From the NCBI GenBank assembly GCA_964367905.1, contig CAYIZP010000004.1:38720-102719 (forward strand): 64,000 nucleotides of DNA, given 5' to 3'. The position numbers and the translations under genes are program-made. This stretch comes from CAUPWF01 sp964367905 (GTDB taxonomy: Bacteria; Bacillota; Clostridia; Lachnospirales; Lachnospiraceae). Positions 18,844-26,304 of this stretch are shown here, piece by piece (the first letter of the stretch is position 1; the number at the start of each line of letters is the position of its first letter). The notes below the pieces were generated by a model. It was not told where the DNA came from. It saw only the letters and a program-made list of their open reading frames with translations, and searched no databases.

Positions 18844-20177
18844 CTTTTTTCTCCTATTCTGGATATTAAATCATACCCGCTTGATTTTACAATATCTACC
18901 TCAACTTGTAAAGCCTCTTTCAATTCTTCTAGGGTAATATCATCCAAAAAAACCTCTTCGCCACTTCGAAGCATATTTTCTGGAATGAGCACAACCTCCC
19001 CTAGATCTTTCCCTTCTAATTGTCTAATGATATCTCCACCCGTCACCAGTCCTGATACCGTGATCTTCTCACCGAAGAAATCATTGTGGATTTTATAGAT
19101 ATTCATCTCAATATTCGGAAATTTCAATCCAATATCACCCACAATCTGCGCCAACACATCACCAAACAACTCCCCTGTCACAAGAGATATCTTGCTCATT
19201 CTGTCATTATAAGCACATTCCTCCAATGCCTCTGTGACTTCATTTTGTAGCAATCGGATCATCCCTACTCCATTCTCCAATTGTAGGTATCCATCATAGC
19301 TCTCCTCTTCTGGTATAGGCTCATCTGCCAACAGATACCACTCATCCCCTGCATGGATAAAATGAGTCCCCTGTTCCTGATAGATTTTATCCTGCCATCT
19401 GTGAATGGTCTCTAGAACTTTCTTTGCCTCCTCTTTTGTAAAGGAACGCAGGTCTGCAAGTCCCTCACGAAACTTCGTCAATCCTACTGGCACAACCGAC
19501 ACACTCTGTATATGCGGTAAATACTTGCTAAGTTCACGAATGCTATACTCCAATTCCTCCCCATCATTGATTCCTGGACATAACACAATCTGCCCATTCA
19601 TCTGAATGCCACCCTCATATAAAATATCAATTTTCTTCAACGCATCCCCTGCAAAACGGTTATGGAGCATCTCACAGCGAAGTTCTGGATTCATCGTATG
19701 AACCGAAACATTGATCGGTTCCAAATGATACTTCACAATTCGTCTCACGTCGTCATCACTCATATTGGTAAGGGTGATATAATTTCCTTGCAAAAAAGAC
19801 AACCTTGCATCATCATCCTTAAAATACAGCGTGTCCCTCATGCCCGATGGCATCTGATCGATAAAACAGAACACACAGTTATTTCTACACGACTGATAGT
19901 CATCCATCAGACTCTGCTCAAACACCAATCCCAAGTCTTCTTGATAATCCTTCTCAATCTCTAACTCCCAGAGTTCCCCGTCTACTTTCTCAACCACAAG
20001 AAGAAGTTCCTCCTCATGGATCATAAATTGGTAATCAAAGATGTCTCTGGGCACCTCGCCATTGACACTGACAAGCTTATCGCCACTTGCAATCTCTAAT
20101 TCCCATGCAATACTATCGCTCTCCACATCCTGAATGAGATGTGGCTTGATTTTATCTAATTTTTCTTTATCTATCAT
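18840..20177 (-). CDS. DUF512 / radical-SAM-like iron-sulfur protein
   Basis: This 445-residue protein has a PDZ-like N-terminal part (about residues 15-60, GDKLVSVNGEVPRDIFDYQ). A cysteine motif CRNNCVFCF (C-x3-C-x2-C) typical of radical SAM clusters follows near residue 97-104, and a DUF512 domain forms the C-terminal half. The family is widespread in Clostridia and cyanobacteria, next to der, and its reaction is unknown. It is the first gene of an overlapping run DUF512-der-plsY-gpsA behind the promoter at 20208-20236. Confidence 0.88.
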   Translation of the reverse strand: MIDKEKLDKIKPHLIQDVESDSIAWELEIASGDKLVSVNGEVPRDIFDYQFMIHEEELLLVVEKVDGELWELEIEKDYQEDLGLVFEQSLMDDYQSCRNNCVFCFIDQMPSGMRDTLYFKDDDARLSFLQGNYITLTNMSDDDVRRIVKYHLEPINVSVHTMNPELRCEMLHNRFAGDALKKIDILYEGGIQMNGQIVLCPGINDGEELEYSIRELSKYLPHIQSVSVVPVGLTKFREGLADLRSFTKEEAKKVLETIHRWQDKIYQEQGTHFIHAGDEWYLLADEPIPEEESYDGYLQLENGVGMIRLLQNEVTEALEECAYNDRMSKISLVTGELFGDVLAQIVGDIGLKFPNIEMNIYKIHNDFFGEKITVSGLVTGGDIIRQLEGKDLGEVVLIPENMLRSGEEVFLDDITLEELKEALQVEVDIVKSSGYDLISRIGEKR

Positions 20178-20207
20178 TTAACTCTCACCTTTTAATCTTT
20201 CTTCCCT

Positions 20208-20236
20208 ATTATAATACTATCGTCAAGTTTTTACAA
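20208..20236 (-). promoter_or_regulatory. Promoter of the DUF512-der-plsY-gpsA unit
   Basis: On the minus strand TTGTAA (20236-20231) and a perfect TATAAT (20213-20208) are separated by 17 bases. The start codon lies about 30 bases downstream. Confidence 0.8.
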
Positions 20237-20274
20237 CCGAACTTTAAGGTTTGAGGCTCAGTACAACAAAAGAC

Positions 20275-20334
20275 GTTACATTTCAGACCCACAAAAAATC
20301 AGCGCAGTGATTAGTGTGGGGACTGAAATGTAAC
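20275..20334. repeat. 60-base imperfect palindrome
   Basis: Outer arms gttacatttcag / ctgaaatgtaac (12 bases) are perfect. The middle arms cccaca / tgtggg and inner arms aatca / tgatt also pair. It sits 40 bases upstream of the DUF512 promoter. Its outer word resembles REP-type elements, but this is a single copy here. Confidence 0.7.
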
Positions 20335-20348
20335 ATGGATTCTTCTTT

Positions 20349-20618
20349 ACATATAAGTGTTCAGAATTATAGTTCATTTATCTGTAATTCTATCCATGAA
20401 TAGAGTAGCACATTCTCCGATTTACATATAAGATATGATAACAAACAACTTCTTATATGTATTTAGAATCATTGTAAGAGAAATTTGCGAGACATGTTAC
20501 TACAAAATACAGATAAATTATGGAATCCCCGATAGACTTATATGTAATTGCAATTTTCAATCAAAAAAATCGCCAAAAAATACATATAAGTGGGGATTGT
20601 TTTAATAATTTTATATGT
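20349..20618. repeat. Array of four equal-geometry inverted repeats
   Basis: Four units of exactly 37 bases each have a 9-base left arm (acatataag or acagataaa), a 19-base spacer and a 9-base right arm (cttatatgt, tttatatgt or tttatctgt). They lie at 20349-20385, 20424-20460, 20509-20545 and 20582-20618, and start 75, 85 and 73 bases apart. The 19-base spacers share no obvious sequence. They could be RNA hairpins or paired operator half-sites in the spacer between the DUF512 and prs genes. Confidence 0.75.
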
Positions 20619-20688
20619 ACACACTATCAAAACAACGAAGACACTTTCTCTTTCCTAAAACTCGCGAAATTAATGGTAAATACGAATC

Positions 20689-20725
20689 AAAAAGCCAGAG
20701 CTTTTAATTGGAGCTCTGGCTTTTT
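20689..20725. terminator. Bidirectional intrinsic terminator
   Basis: Arms aaaaagccagagct (20689-20702) and agctctggcttttt (20712-20725) pair perfectly around a 9-base loop, with T-runs on both strands. On the minus strand it ends the small unit started at 20788-20816. Confidence 0.85.
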
Positions 20726-20781
20726 AGTATGATGTTGCTATTATCTTCTGTCTCTGCTTCAATTGTAATCATGCTTTTCAT
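20704..20781 (-). CDS. Candidate leaderless 25-residue peptide or small RNA
   Basis: A strong promoter (20788-20816) and a strong terminator (20689-20725) delimit a minus-strand transcript of about 90 bases. The predicted transcription start falls on or within a base or two of an ATG at 20781. It opens a 25-codon frame (begins MKSMITIEAETED, ends KSQSSN) whose stop lies in the terminator loop. There is no room for a Shine-Dalgarno site, so translation would have to be leaderless; the alternative is a non-coding small RNA. I do not recognise the sequence. Confidence 0.4.
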   Translation of the reverse strand: MKSMITIEAETEDNSNIILKSQSSN

Positions 20782-20787
20782 GGGGAA

Positions 20788-20816
20788 ATTATAGCAATTT
20801 GTTTTACAATTTGCAA
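20788..20816 (-). promoter_or_regulatory. Promoter of the small minus-strand unit
   Basis: On the minus strand TTGCAA (20816-20811) and TATAAT (20793-20788) are 17 bases apart. It is back to back with the prs promoter, the two -35 boxes being 30 bases apart. Confidence 0.75.
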
Positions 20817-20846
20817 GGTTATTTTCAAAAAGGGCAGCGTAAATTC

Positions 20847-20875
20847 TTGACCCAAATATTCAAATAGTATATAGT
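20847..20875 (+). promoter_or_regulatory. prs promoter
   Basis: TTGACC (20847-20852) and TATAGT (20870-20875) are separated by 17 bases, 32 bases before the prs start. Confidence 0.8.
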
Positions 20876-20907
20876 ATACATAGATTCATAATAAATGGAG
20901 GAATAAA

Positions 20908-22080
20908 ATGTTTAGAATAAAATCTTTGGAAGAATCATTTCCAGTTGCACCATTAAAATTAGCAGTATTGGATAGCTGTCGTGAAGTTGGAGAAAGTGTA
21001 GACCAACACATCGTGAATTTCCGCAAGGATCAATTACACCATAGTCACGATATGCATTTATTTTCAAAACACGCACAAGAAAGTTATCTTGTAGACCTTG
21101 CATGCCCGCGTTTTGGCTCAGGTGAAGCGAAGGGTGTTATCAAGGAAACGGTACGTGGAAGCGACTTATTTGTAATGACAGACGTATGTAATTACAACCT
21201 TACATACACTGTAAATGGTCATCTCAACCACATGTCACCCGATGACCACTATCAAGACTTAAAACGTATTATATCAGCAGCGACAGGTAAGGCACGTCGA
21301 ATCAACGTCGTGATGCCTTTCCTATATGAGAGCCGTCAACACAAGCGTACAAAACGTGAATCATTGGACTGTGCACTTGCATTAAACGAATTAGCTGACA
21401 TGGGAGTTGCGAATATCATTACATTCGACGCCCATGATCCACGTGTAAACAATGCAATTCCACTCAAAGGCTTCGACAACTATACACCACCGTATCAATT
21501 TATGAAGGCTCTTCTTCGTGCAGAGCCAGACTTGAAGGTGGACAAAGAGCACTTAATGGTAATCAGTCCTGATGAGGGAGCGATGCATCGAGCTGTCTAT
21601 CTATCCAATATCCTAGGTGTTGATATGGGTATGTTCTACAAGCGTCGTGACTATTCAACCGTTGTGGGTGGCAAGAACCCAATTGTGGCGCATGAATTTT
21701 TAGGCAGTGACTTAAAAGGCAAGAGTGCAATTGTAATCGATGATATGATTTCTTCTGGTGAAAGTATGCTAGACGTAGCACAGAAATTAAAAGAACGCGG
21801 AGCAAATAAAGTATATGTAACAACTACATTTGGATTGTTTACAGATGGATTTGACCGGTTTGATGAATTCTACGAAAAAGGATATATTGACAGAGTAGTC
21901 GTAACAAATCTTACATATCTACCACCTGCAGTATATGAAAGACCTTATTTTGCAATCGCAAACATGAATAAATATCTGGCATTGATTATCAATTCAATGA
22001 ACCATGATGTAACCATTGGAAAAGTAATGAATCCAACGGAGAGAATCCATACATTATTGGAAGCACACCGTAACAAATAA
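20908..22080 (+). CDS. prs: Ribose-phosphate pyrophosphokinase (PRPP synthetase), long form
   Basis: The enzyme makes phosphoribosyl pyrophosphate from ribose 5-phosphate and ATP for nucleotide, His and Trp synthesis. The catalytic region RRINVVMPFLYESRQHKR corresponds to the flexible loop. NIITFDAHDPRVNN is the metal and ribose-phosphate region, and SAIVIDDMISSGESML near residue 275 is the PRPP-binding loop. At 390 residues it is about 75 longer than the usual enzyme, with extra sequence at the N terminus and in the middle (LNHMSPDDHYQDLKR). This is a form I associate with Lachnospiraceae. GGAGGA precedes the ATG. Confidence 0.93.
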   Translation: MFRIKSLEESFPVAPLKLAVLDSCREVGESVDQHIVNFRKDQLHHSHDMHLFSKHAQESYLVDLACPRFGSGEAKGVIKETVRGSDLFVMTDVCNYNLTYTVNGHLNHMSPDDHYQDLKRIISAATGKARRINVVMPFLYESRQHKRTKRESLDCALALNELADMGVANIITFDAHDPRVNNAIPLKGFDNYTPPYQFMKALLRAEPDLKVDKEHLMVISPDEGAMHRAVYLSNILGVDMGMFYKRRDYSTVVGGKNPIVAHEFLGSDLKGKSAIVIDDMISSGESMLDVAQKLKERGANKVYVTTTFGLFTDGFDRFDEFYEKGYIDRVVVTNLTYLPPAVYERPYFAIANMNKYLALIINSMNHDVTIGKVMNPTERIHTLLEAHRNK

Positions 22081-22139
22081 TCAGTTAGGGGACAGCGGAC
22101 TTTTTGAATGATTTAAACTATTAACGAACGACATCAGTT

Positions 22140-22184
22140 AGGGACGGGGGAGAAAATGCATTCGCATTTCATACCCCCGTCCCT
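22140..22184. repeat. REP-like palindrome R4 between convergent genes
   Basis: Outer arms agggacggggg and cccccgtccct are perfect. The inner arms aaatgc / gcattt enclose an attc loop. It lies in the 130-base gap between the converging prs and uraA genes and may stop both transcripts. A partial related stretch (ttaggggacagcggac) precedes it at 22085-22100. Confidence 0.8.
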
Positions 22185-22210
22185 TTGTTTGACATTAGTT
22201 TATTCAAATT

Positions 22211-23539
22211 TTATGGTCTAAAGTCGACACCTTTTTCTGAGTAATTCTCATCATCTGCTACGAATTCAAAGTCTTTTCCTGGCAATACTGCATTCAGAAG
22301 AATACCTAGAATCGCCGCGAGTGCTAATCCTGATAACGTTACTGATGTTCCAAATACCATGAATGAAACTCCACCGATTGAGTTGAATCCAAGTGCTGCA
22401 ACTAAGATCGTTGCTGCAATAATCATATTTCTACTAGCCGCTAAGTCCACTCTGTTCTCAATCAAGTTTCTTGTTCCAATTGCAGAAATCATTCCGTAAA
22501 GGATTAATGATACTCCACCGATGATAGCTGCTGGAATCAAGTTGATGATCGCTGCTACCTTTGGCGAAAATGATAGGATGATTGCTAAGTATGCTGCAAT
22601 TCGAACTACACGCGGGTCATATACCTTCGACAATGCAAGTACTCCTGTGTTTTCTCCATAAGTGGTATTCGCTGGTCCTCCGAACATTGCTGAAAATGTT
22701 GTTGCTAGACCATCTCCCATTAGAGTTCTGTGTAATCCTGGATCTGAAATAAAGTTTTTACCAACTGTAGAACTAATCGCAGATACGTCTCCGATATGCT
22801 CCATCATTGCTGCAATTGCAATTGGCACAATTGCAATGACTGCCGAGATTGCTACGGATGGATCTTTGATTGCGAATACCGTTTGATCCATATTAATCGG
22901 AATACCAAACCAAGCCGCATCTTGCAATGCTTGAAGCTTTCCTGCATCGAATACTTCTGTTCCTGTCAACTGCATAATCACTGCCACAAGACTAGATGCG
23001 AAGATTCCGATGATGATCGGTACAATCTTCACCATTCCTTTTCCATAAATATTACATACTACAATTGTTACAAATGCAACCCCTGCTAATAACCAGTTTG
23101 TCTGGCTGTTCGCGATAGCTGTCGGTGCTAAGATCAAACCGATTGAGATAATAATCGGTCCTGTTACAACCGGCGGAAAATATCTCATTACCTTCTTCAC
23201 ATCGAACACTTTAAATAATAGCGATACTACCAAATACAGTAATCCTGCAAATACTACCCCTAGCGATGCATAAGGCAACATCTCATAGTTAGGACTTCCA
23301 TCTACCATCGGTGCAATTGCTGCATAACCACCTAGAAACGCAAAAGAAGATCCCAAAAATGCTGGTACTTTTCCCTTCGTTGTCAAGTGGAAAATCAGCG
23401 TTCCGAGACCTGCCATCATCAATGTAGTAGAAACGTTCAATCCTGTTAATAGTGGAACCAATACTGTGGCACCAAACATTGCAAATAAATGTTGCGCCCC
23501 TAAGACATAGTCCTTTGCCTTTAGCCTTTGTTTCTCCAT
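22211..23539 (-). CDS. uraA: Uracil permease, NCS2 family
   Basis: This 442-residue membrane protein of the nucleobase:cation symporter-2 family should import uracil with protons. About 14 hydrophobic segments are visible. The N terminus (GAQHLFAMFGATVLVPLLTG) and GPANTTYGENTGVLALSKV are the typical NCS2 signatures carrying the substrate-binding residues. It has its own promoter inside the end of queA and a hairpin in its leader. PyrR-type attenuation signals were not seen. The family also holds xanthine and uric acid carriers, but the sequence looks closest to UraA/PyrP. Confidence 0.9.
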   Translation of the reverse strand: MEKQRLKAKDYVLGAQHLFAMFGATVLVPLLTGLNVSTTLMMAGLGTLIFHLTTKGKVPAFLGSSFAFLGGYAAIAPMVDGSPNYEMLPYASLGVVFAGLLYLVVSLLFKVFDVKKVMRYFPPVVTGPIIISIGLILAPTAIANSQTNWLLAGVAFVTIVVCNIYGKGMVKIVPIIIGIFASSLVAVIMQLTGTEVFDAGKLQALQDAAWFGIPINMDQTVFAIKDPSVAISAVIAIVPIAIAAMMEHIGDVSAISSTVGKNFISDPGLHRTLMGDGLATTFSAMFGGPANTTYGENTGVLALSKVYDPRVVRIAAYLAIILSFSPKVAAIINLIPAAIIGGVSLILYGMISAIGTRNLIENRVDLAASRNMIIAATILVAALGFNSIGGVSFMVFGTSVTLSGLALAAILGILLNAVLPGKDFEFVADDENYSEKGVDFRP

Positions 23540-23569
23540 TCTCCTCTTCCTCCTTCTCTTTCCTCAAGA

Positions 23570-23596
23570 CAGGGGAAATCATTATAATTTCCCCTG
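23570..23596. promoter_or_regulatory. Hairpin in the uraA leader
   Basis: Arms caggggaaat and atttcccctg (10 bases, perfect) enclose a 7-base loop between the uraA promoter and start codon. It has no T-run on the minus strand, so it may stabilise the leader or act in translation control. Confidence 0.45.
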
Positions 23597-23611
23597 CACC
23601 TTCAATAGTTC

Positions 23612-23640
23612 ATTATACACTTATTTTTGCTTTTGGTCAA
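23612..23640 (-). promoter_or_regulatory. uraA promoter
   Basis: On the minus strand TTGACC (23640-23635) and a perfect TATAAT (23617-23612) are 17 bases apart. The site overlaps the last codons and stop of queA. Confidence 0.8.
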
Positions 23641-24661
23641 CAATAATCATCGCATCACCAAACGAGAAAAAACGATATTTCTGTTCTACGGCTTCTCTAT
23701 ACGCATGCAATACATGATCTTTCCCTGCTAATGCCGAGACCAACATAATTAAAGTTGATTCTGGTAGATGAAAGTTTGTAATCAAAGCATCCAATACTTT
23801 AAACTGATACCCTGGATAGATAAATATCTCTGTCCATCCACTACATGCCATAAGGCTACCATCTTCTTTTGCTGCCGATTCTATGGTTCTACAACTGGTA
23901 GTTCCAACACATACCACCTTGCCCCCTGCTTGTTTGGCGGCATTGATCTTATCTGCTGCCTCCTGTTCGATGCAGTAGAACTCCGAATGCATATGATGTT
24001 CCAACACATTCTCAACCTTTACAGGACGAAACGTACCTAGACCTACATGGAGGGTAACCCGAGCGATATTCACACCCTTGTTCTCCAACTCTTGTAATAA
24101 TTCTGGAGTAAAATGAAGCCCTGCCGTCGGTGCTGCCGCCGAACCCGCATGTTTTGCATACACGGTCTGATAACGATTCTTATCCTCTAGTTGGTGGGTG
24201 ATATATGGAGGCAATGGCATCTGCCCCAATTCATCCAACACCTCTTCGAAAATCCCAGGATATTTGAATTGTATCAGACGATTCCCCTCTTCTACCACAT
24301 CCAAAACAGTCCCCCTTAGAAGCCCACCACCGAAACTAAGCTTCATTCCGACTTTTGCCCTTTTTCCTGGTTTCACCAAAGCTTCCCACACATCATTTTC
24401 TCTCCGCTTTAATAAAAGAACCTCAACCTTACCGCCCGTGTTCTCTCTTTCACCAATCAATCGTGCTGGCAGTACTTTTGTATCATTCACAACTAGACAA
24501 TCCCCTGCATTTAGATAGTCTACTACCTGATAAAAAGAGCGGTGTTCCATATCACCACTCTCCTTATCTAATACTAAAAGTCTAGAATTCGAACGATTCT
24601 CTAGGGGATCTTGTGCTATGAGTTCCTCTGGTAGGTCATAGTTAAAATCCGATGTTTTCAT
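23621..24661 (-). CDS. queA: S-adenosylmethionine:tRNA ribosyltransferase-isomerase
   Basis: QueA transfers and isomerises the ribosyl part of SAM onto 7-aminomethyl-7-deazaguanine in tRNA, giving epoxyqueuosine. The protein begins MKTSDFNYDLPEELIAQDP and contains GGKVEVLLLKR, APTAGLHFTPELL and LITNFHLPESTLIMLVSALAG, all strongly conserved in QueA. The frame is open to 24775, but the ATG at 24661 gives the family's usual N terminus and 346 residues. It overlaps the end of the RDD gene by 20 bases. Other queuosine genes are not in the window. Confidence 0.96.
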   Translation of the reverse strand: MKTSDFNYDLPEELIAQDPLENRSNSRLLVLDKESGDMEHRSFYQVVDYLNAGDCLVVNDTKVLPARLIGERENTGGKVEVLLLKRRENDVWEALVKPGKRAKVGMKLSFGGGLLRGTVLDVVEEGNRLIQFKYPGIFEEVLDELGQMPLPPYITHQLEDKNRYQTVYAKHAGSAAAPTAGLHFTPELLQELENKGVNIARVTLHVGLGTFRPVKVENVLEHHMHSEFYCIEQEAADKINAAKQAGGKVVCVGTTSCRTIESAAKEDGSLMACSGWTEIFIYPGYQFKVLDALITNFHLPESTLIMLVSALAGKDHVLHAYREAVEQKYRFFSFGDAMIIVDQKQK

Positions 24662-25304
24662 CTGAATCCTCCTTGCTATCTTCCCTGTCTTGCTCAAACG
24701 CTGGGGCATTCTCATCTTCTCCTGAATATTCAAATGCCCGCACCAACGCTTCTTCCTGCGCTCGCTGTGCCTCACACATTTTCTCTGCCTCTCTTCGAAT
24801 CAAACCTGCTGCCACAGGAGTAATTACCTTAATCTTCTTCTCGTAGATGACTGCTGTATCTGCTAGGACATCATGCAACCCTCTCTTTTGCTTGTCAATC
24901 AAGATATAGAGATAACCAAGAGAAAAGACTACACTAGATAAAAACCTGCCAACTGTCTCGCGGTAGATTACTTGAAACAAGGTTAGTTTCTGTCCCTGCC
25001 CATTGGAAACCTTTAGGTTCATCGCCTTCTTTCCAAGTGTGGCTCCGCCAAAATACGTAAAAACTATAAAATACAAAATTCCACATACGTATAAGGTGAT
25101 ATCTAAGAAACTAAAATGAAATAACACCCCTGCATCCCACCATACGTCATTCTGAAAAAATCCAAGAAAGAAGGTGGTCAGATGAATCGGCGATGTGAAT
25201 ACCGCAATAATGAGCCAATCAATAAAATACGCGAATAAACGAGGGAAGAACCCAGCATTTACCTGAGCCTCATATGCAATCTCTGTATAATTTTTATTGG
25301 ACAT
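24642..25304 (-). CDS. RDD family membrane protein
   Basis: This protein of about 220 residues has the RDD membrane domain. It shows FFPRLFAYFIDWLIIAVF near the start, ATLGKKAMNLKVSN in the middle, and a cluster around DKQKRGLHDVLADTAVIY that closes the domain. The C-terminal 60 residues are acidic and soluble (EDENAPAFEQDREDS). RDD proteins have roles suggested in ion transport, but function is generally unknown. The frame opens at 25322, but the ATG at 25304 overlaps the sppA stop by 11 bases and is a better start. Confidence 0.82.
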   Translation of the reverse strand: MSNKNYTEIAYEAQVNAGFFPRLFAYFIDWLIIAVFTSPIHLTTFFLGFFQNDVWWDAGVLFHFSFLDITLYVCGILYFIVFTYFGGATLGKKAMNLKVSNGQGQKLTLFQVIYRETVGRFLSSVVFSLGYLYILIDKQKRGLHDVLADTAVIYEKKIKVITPVAAGLIRREAEKMCEAQRAQEEALVRAFEYSGEDENAPAFEQDREDSKEDSDENIGF

Positions 25305-26286
25305 AATACATCGGCACCCCATTTCCTAATTGGCTCTCCAATTCCAGTAGAATCTCCGCCTCTGATTTCGGAATAAGGGACTCTACTGCTGCTAGAGAAA
25401 CTCCTAAAAGTGATGTGTCTGCTTGTGGTTCATAGAAATTATATACTCCTAATTCATCACACATAATTGCTGTCATCTCATCATAAGTTGCTATTTCATC
25501 AATCAATCCGTTTTCCTTCGCCTGAGTGGCGGTATAGATACGTCCATCAGCGAGAGTTCGAACCTCTTCCTCGCTCATGTCTCTACCCTCTGCCACAACA
25601 TCTACAAATCTCTCGTATGTCTCATCCACCACGCTTTGATAGATTGCAATCTGCTCTTCCGATAATTGGCTAGAGTTCTTATTCTCATCACTCACGATGT
25701 TGAATTGATTAATCCCTAATTTCTCATACAAACCTGTCATATCGTAGCCCGATATAATAACCCCGATGGAGCCTGTTGTGGTATTGATGTTTGCATAGAT
25801 TTGATCCGATGGAGCACTCACATAATATCCACCAGATGCACCATAATGAGCCATATACGTCCATACTGGTTTCCCAGTCACTTCTTGATACTCACGAATC
25901 TTGTGATACAGCTCTTCCGATTCATAGACTGCTCCTCCTGGAGAATCTACATACAACAGGATTCCCGCATTGTATCCGTCGTTCATCATAATATCGATAA
26001 ATTCCAAAGAAGTATCATGCTTATATCCTTGCACCTCTGTTGCCAGAAATCCTGTAGTGTCTACTTGCTCCATAATCGTTCCCTGAACCGATACCACTCC
26101 GATATACTCATTCATCGGTGGTGCAATATTATATGGATTCATAAAATCCCCAAACATTGCCTCAAACTCCGCTGCCGCATCTGTCTCTATCTGATTGGAT
26201 ACAGAATTCACCAATACATTGGTAGCTCCGACCCCTACAAATAAGACTGCCGCAACCACCAATCCGATAATCTGCTTTTTCTCCAT
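25294..26286 (-). CDS. sppA: Signal peptide peptidase SppA (S49 family)
   Basis: This 330-residue membrane-anchored serine protease is expected to degrade leftover signal peptides at the cytoplasmic membrane. It has an N-terminal membrane anchor (IIGLVVAAVLFVGVG). VDSPGGAVYESEEL, GASGGYYVSAPSDQIYAN and TGSIGVI with the likely nucleophile Ser173 identify it as S49. Lys203 in DENKNSS is my candidate for the general base, by alignment from memory with Bacillus SppA. It lies between pheT and the RDD gene in the same direction, with spacers of 18 bases or overlaps, so one transcript is likely. Confidence 0.92.
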   Translation of the reverse strand: MEKKQIIGLVVAAVLFVGVGATNVLVNSVSNQIETDAAAEFEAMFGDFMNPYNIAPPMNEYIGVVSVQGTIMEQVDTTGFLATEVQGYKHDTSLEFIDIMMNDGYNAGILLYVDSPGGAVYESEELYHKIREYQEVTGKPVWTYMAHYGASGGYYVSAPSDQIYANINTTTGSIGVIISGYDMTGLYEKLGINQFNIVSDENKNSSQLSEEQIAIYQSVVDETYERFVDVVAEGRDMSEEEVRTLADGRIYTATQAKENGLIDEIATYDEMTAIMCDELGVYNFYEPQADTSLLGVSLAAVESLIPKSEAEILLELESQLGNGVPMYYVQ

Positions 26287-26304
26287 ACTCTCACCAACCT
26301 TCTT

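Noticed and set aside
20349..20618. CRISPR array
   Set aside because: Only the 9-base arms recur, the unit spacing is 73-85 bases, there is no constant 23-40 base repeat, and no cas gene is nearby.
20520..20732. 70-residue plus-strand frame
   Set aside because: It runs through two inverted repeats and the bidirectional terminator, has no ribosome-binding site, and its composition is not protein-like.
23541..23612. PyrR-binding attenuator before uraA
   Set aside because: The leader has a simple 10-pair hairpin without the conserved PyrR loop or an alternative antiterminator.
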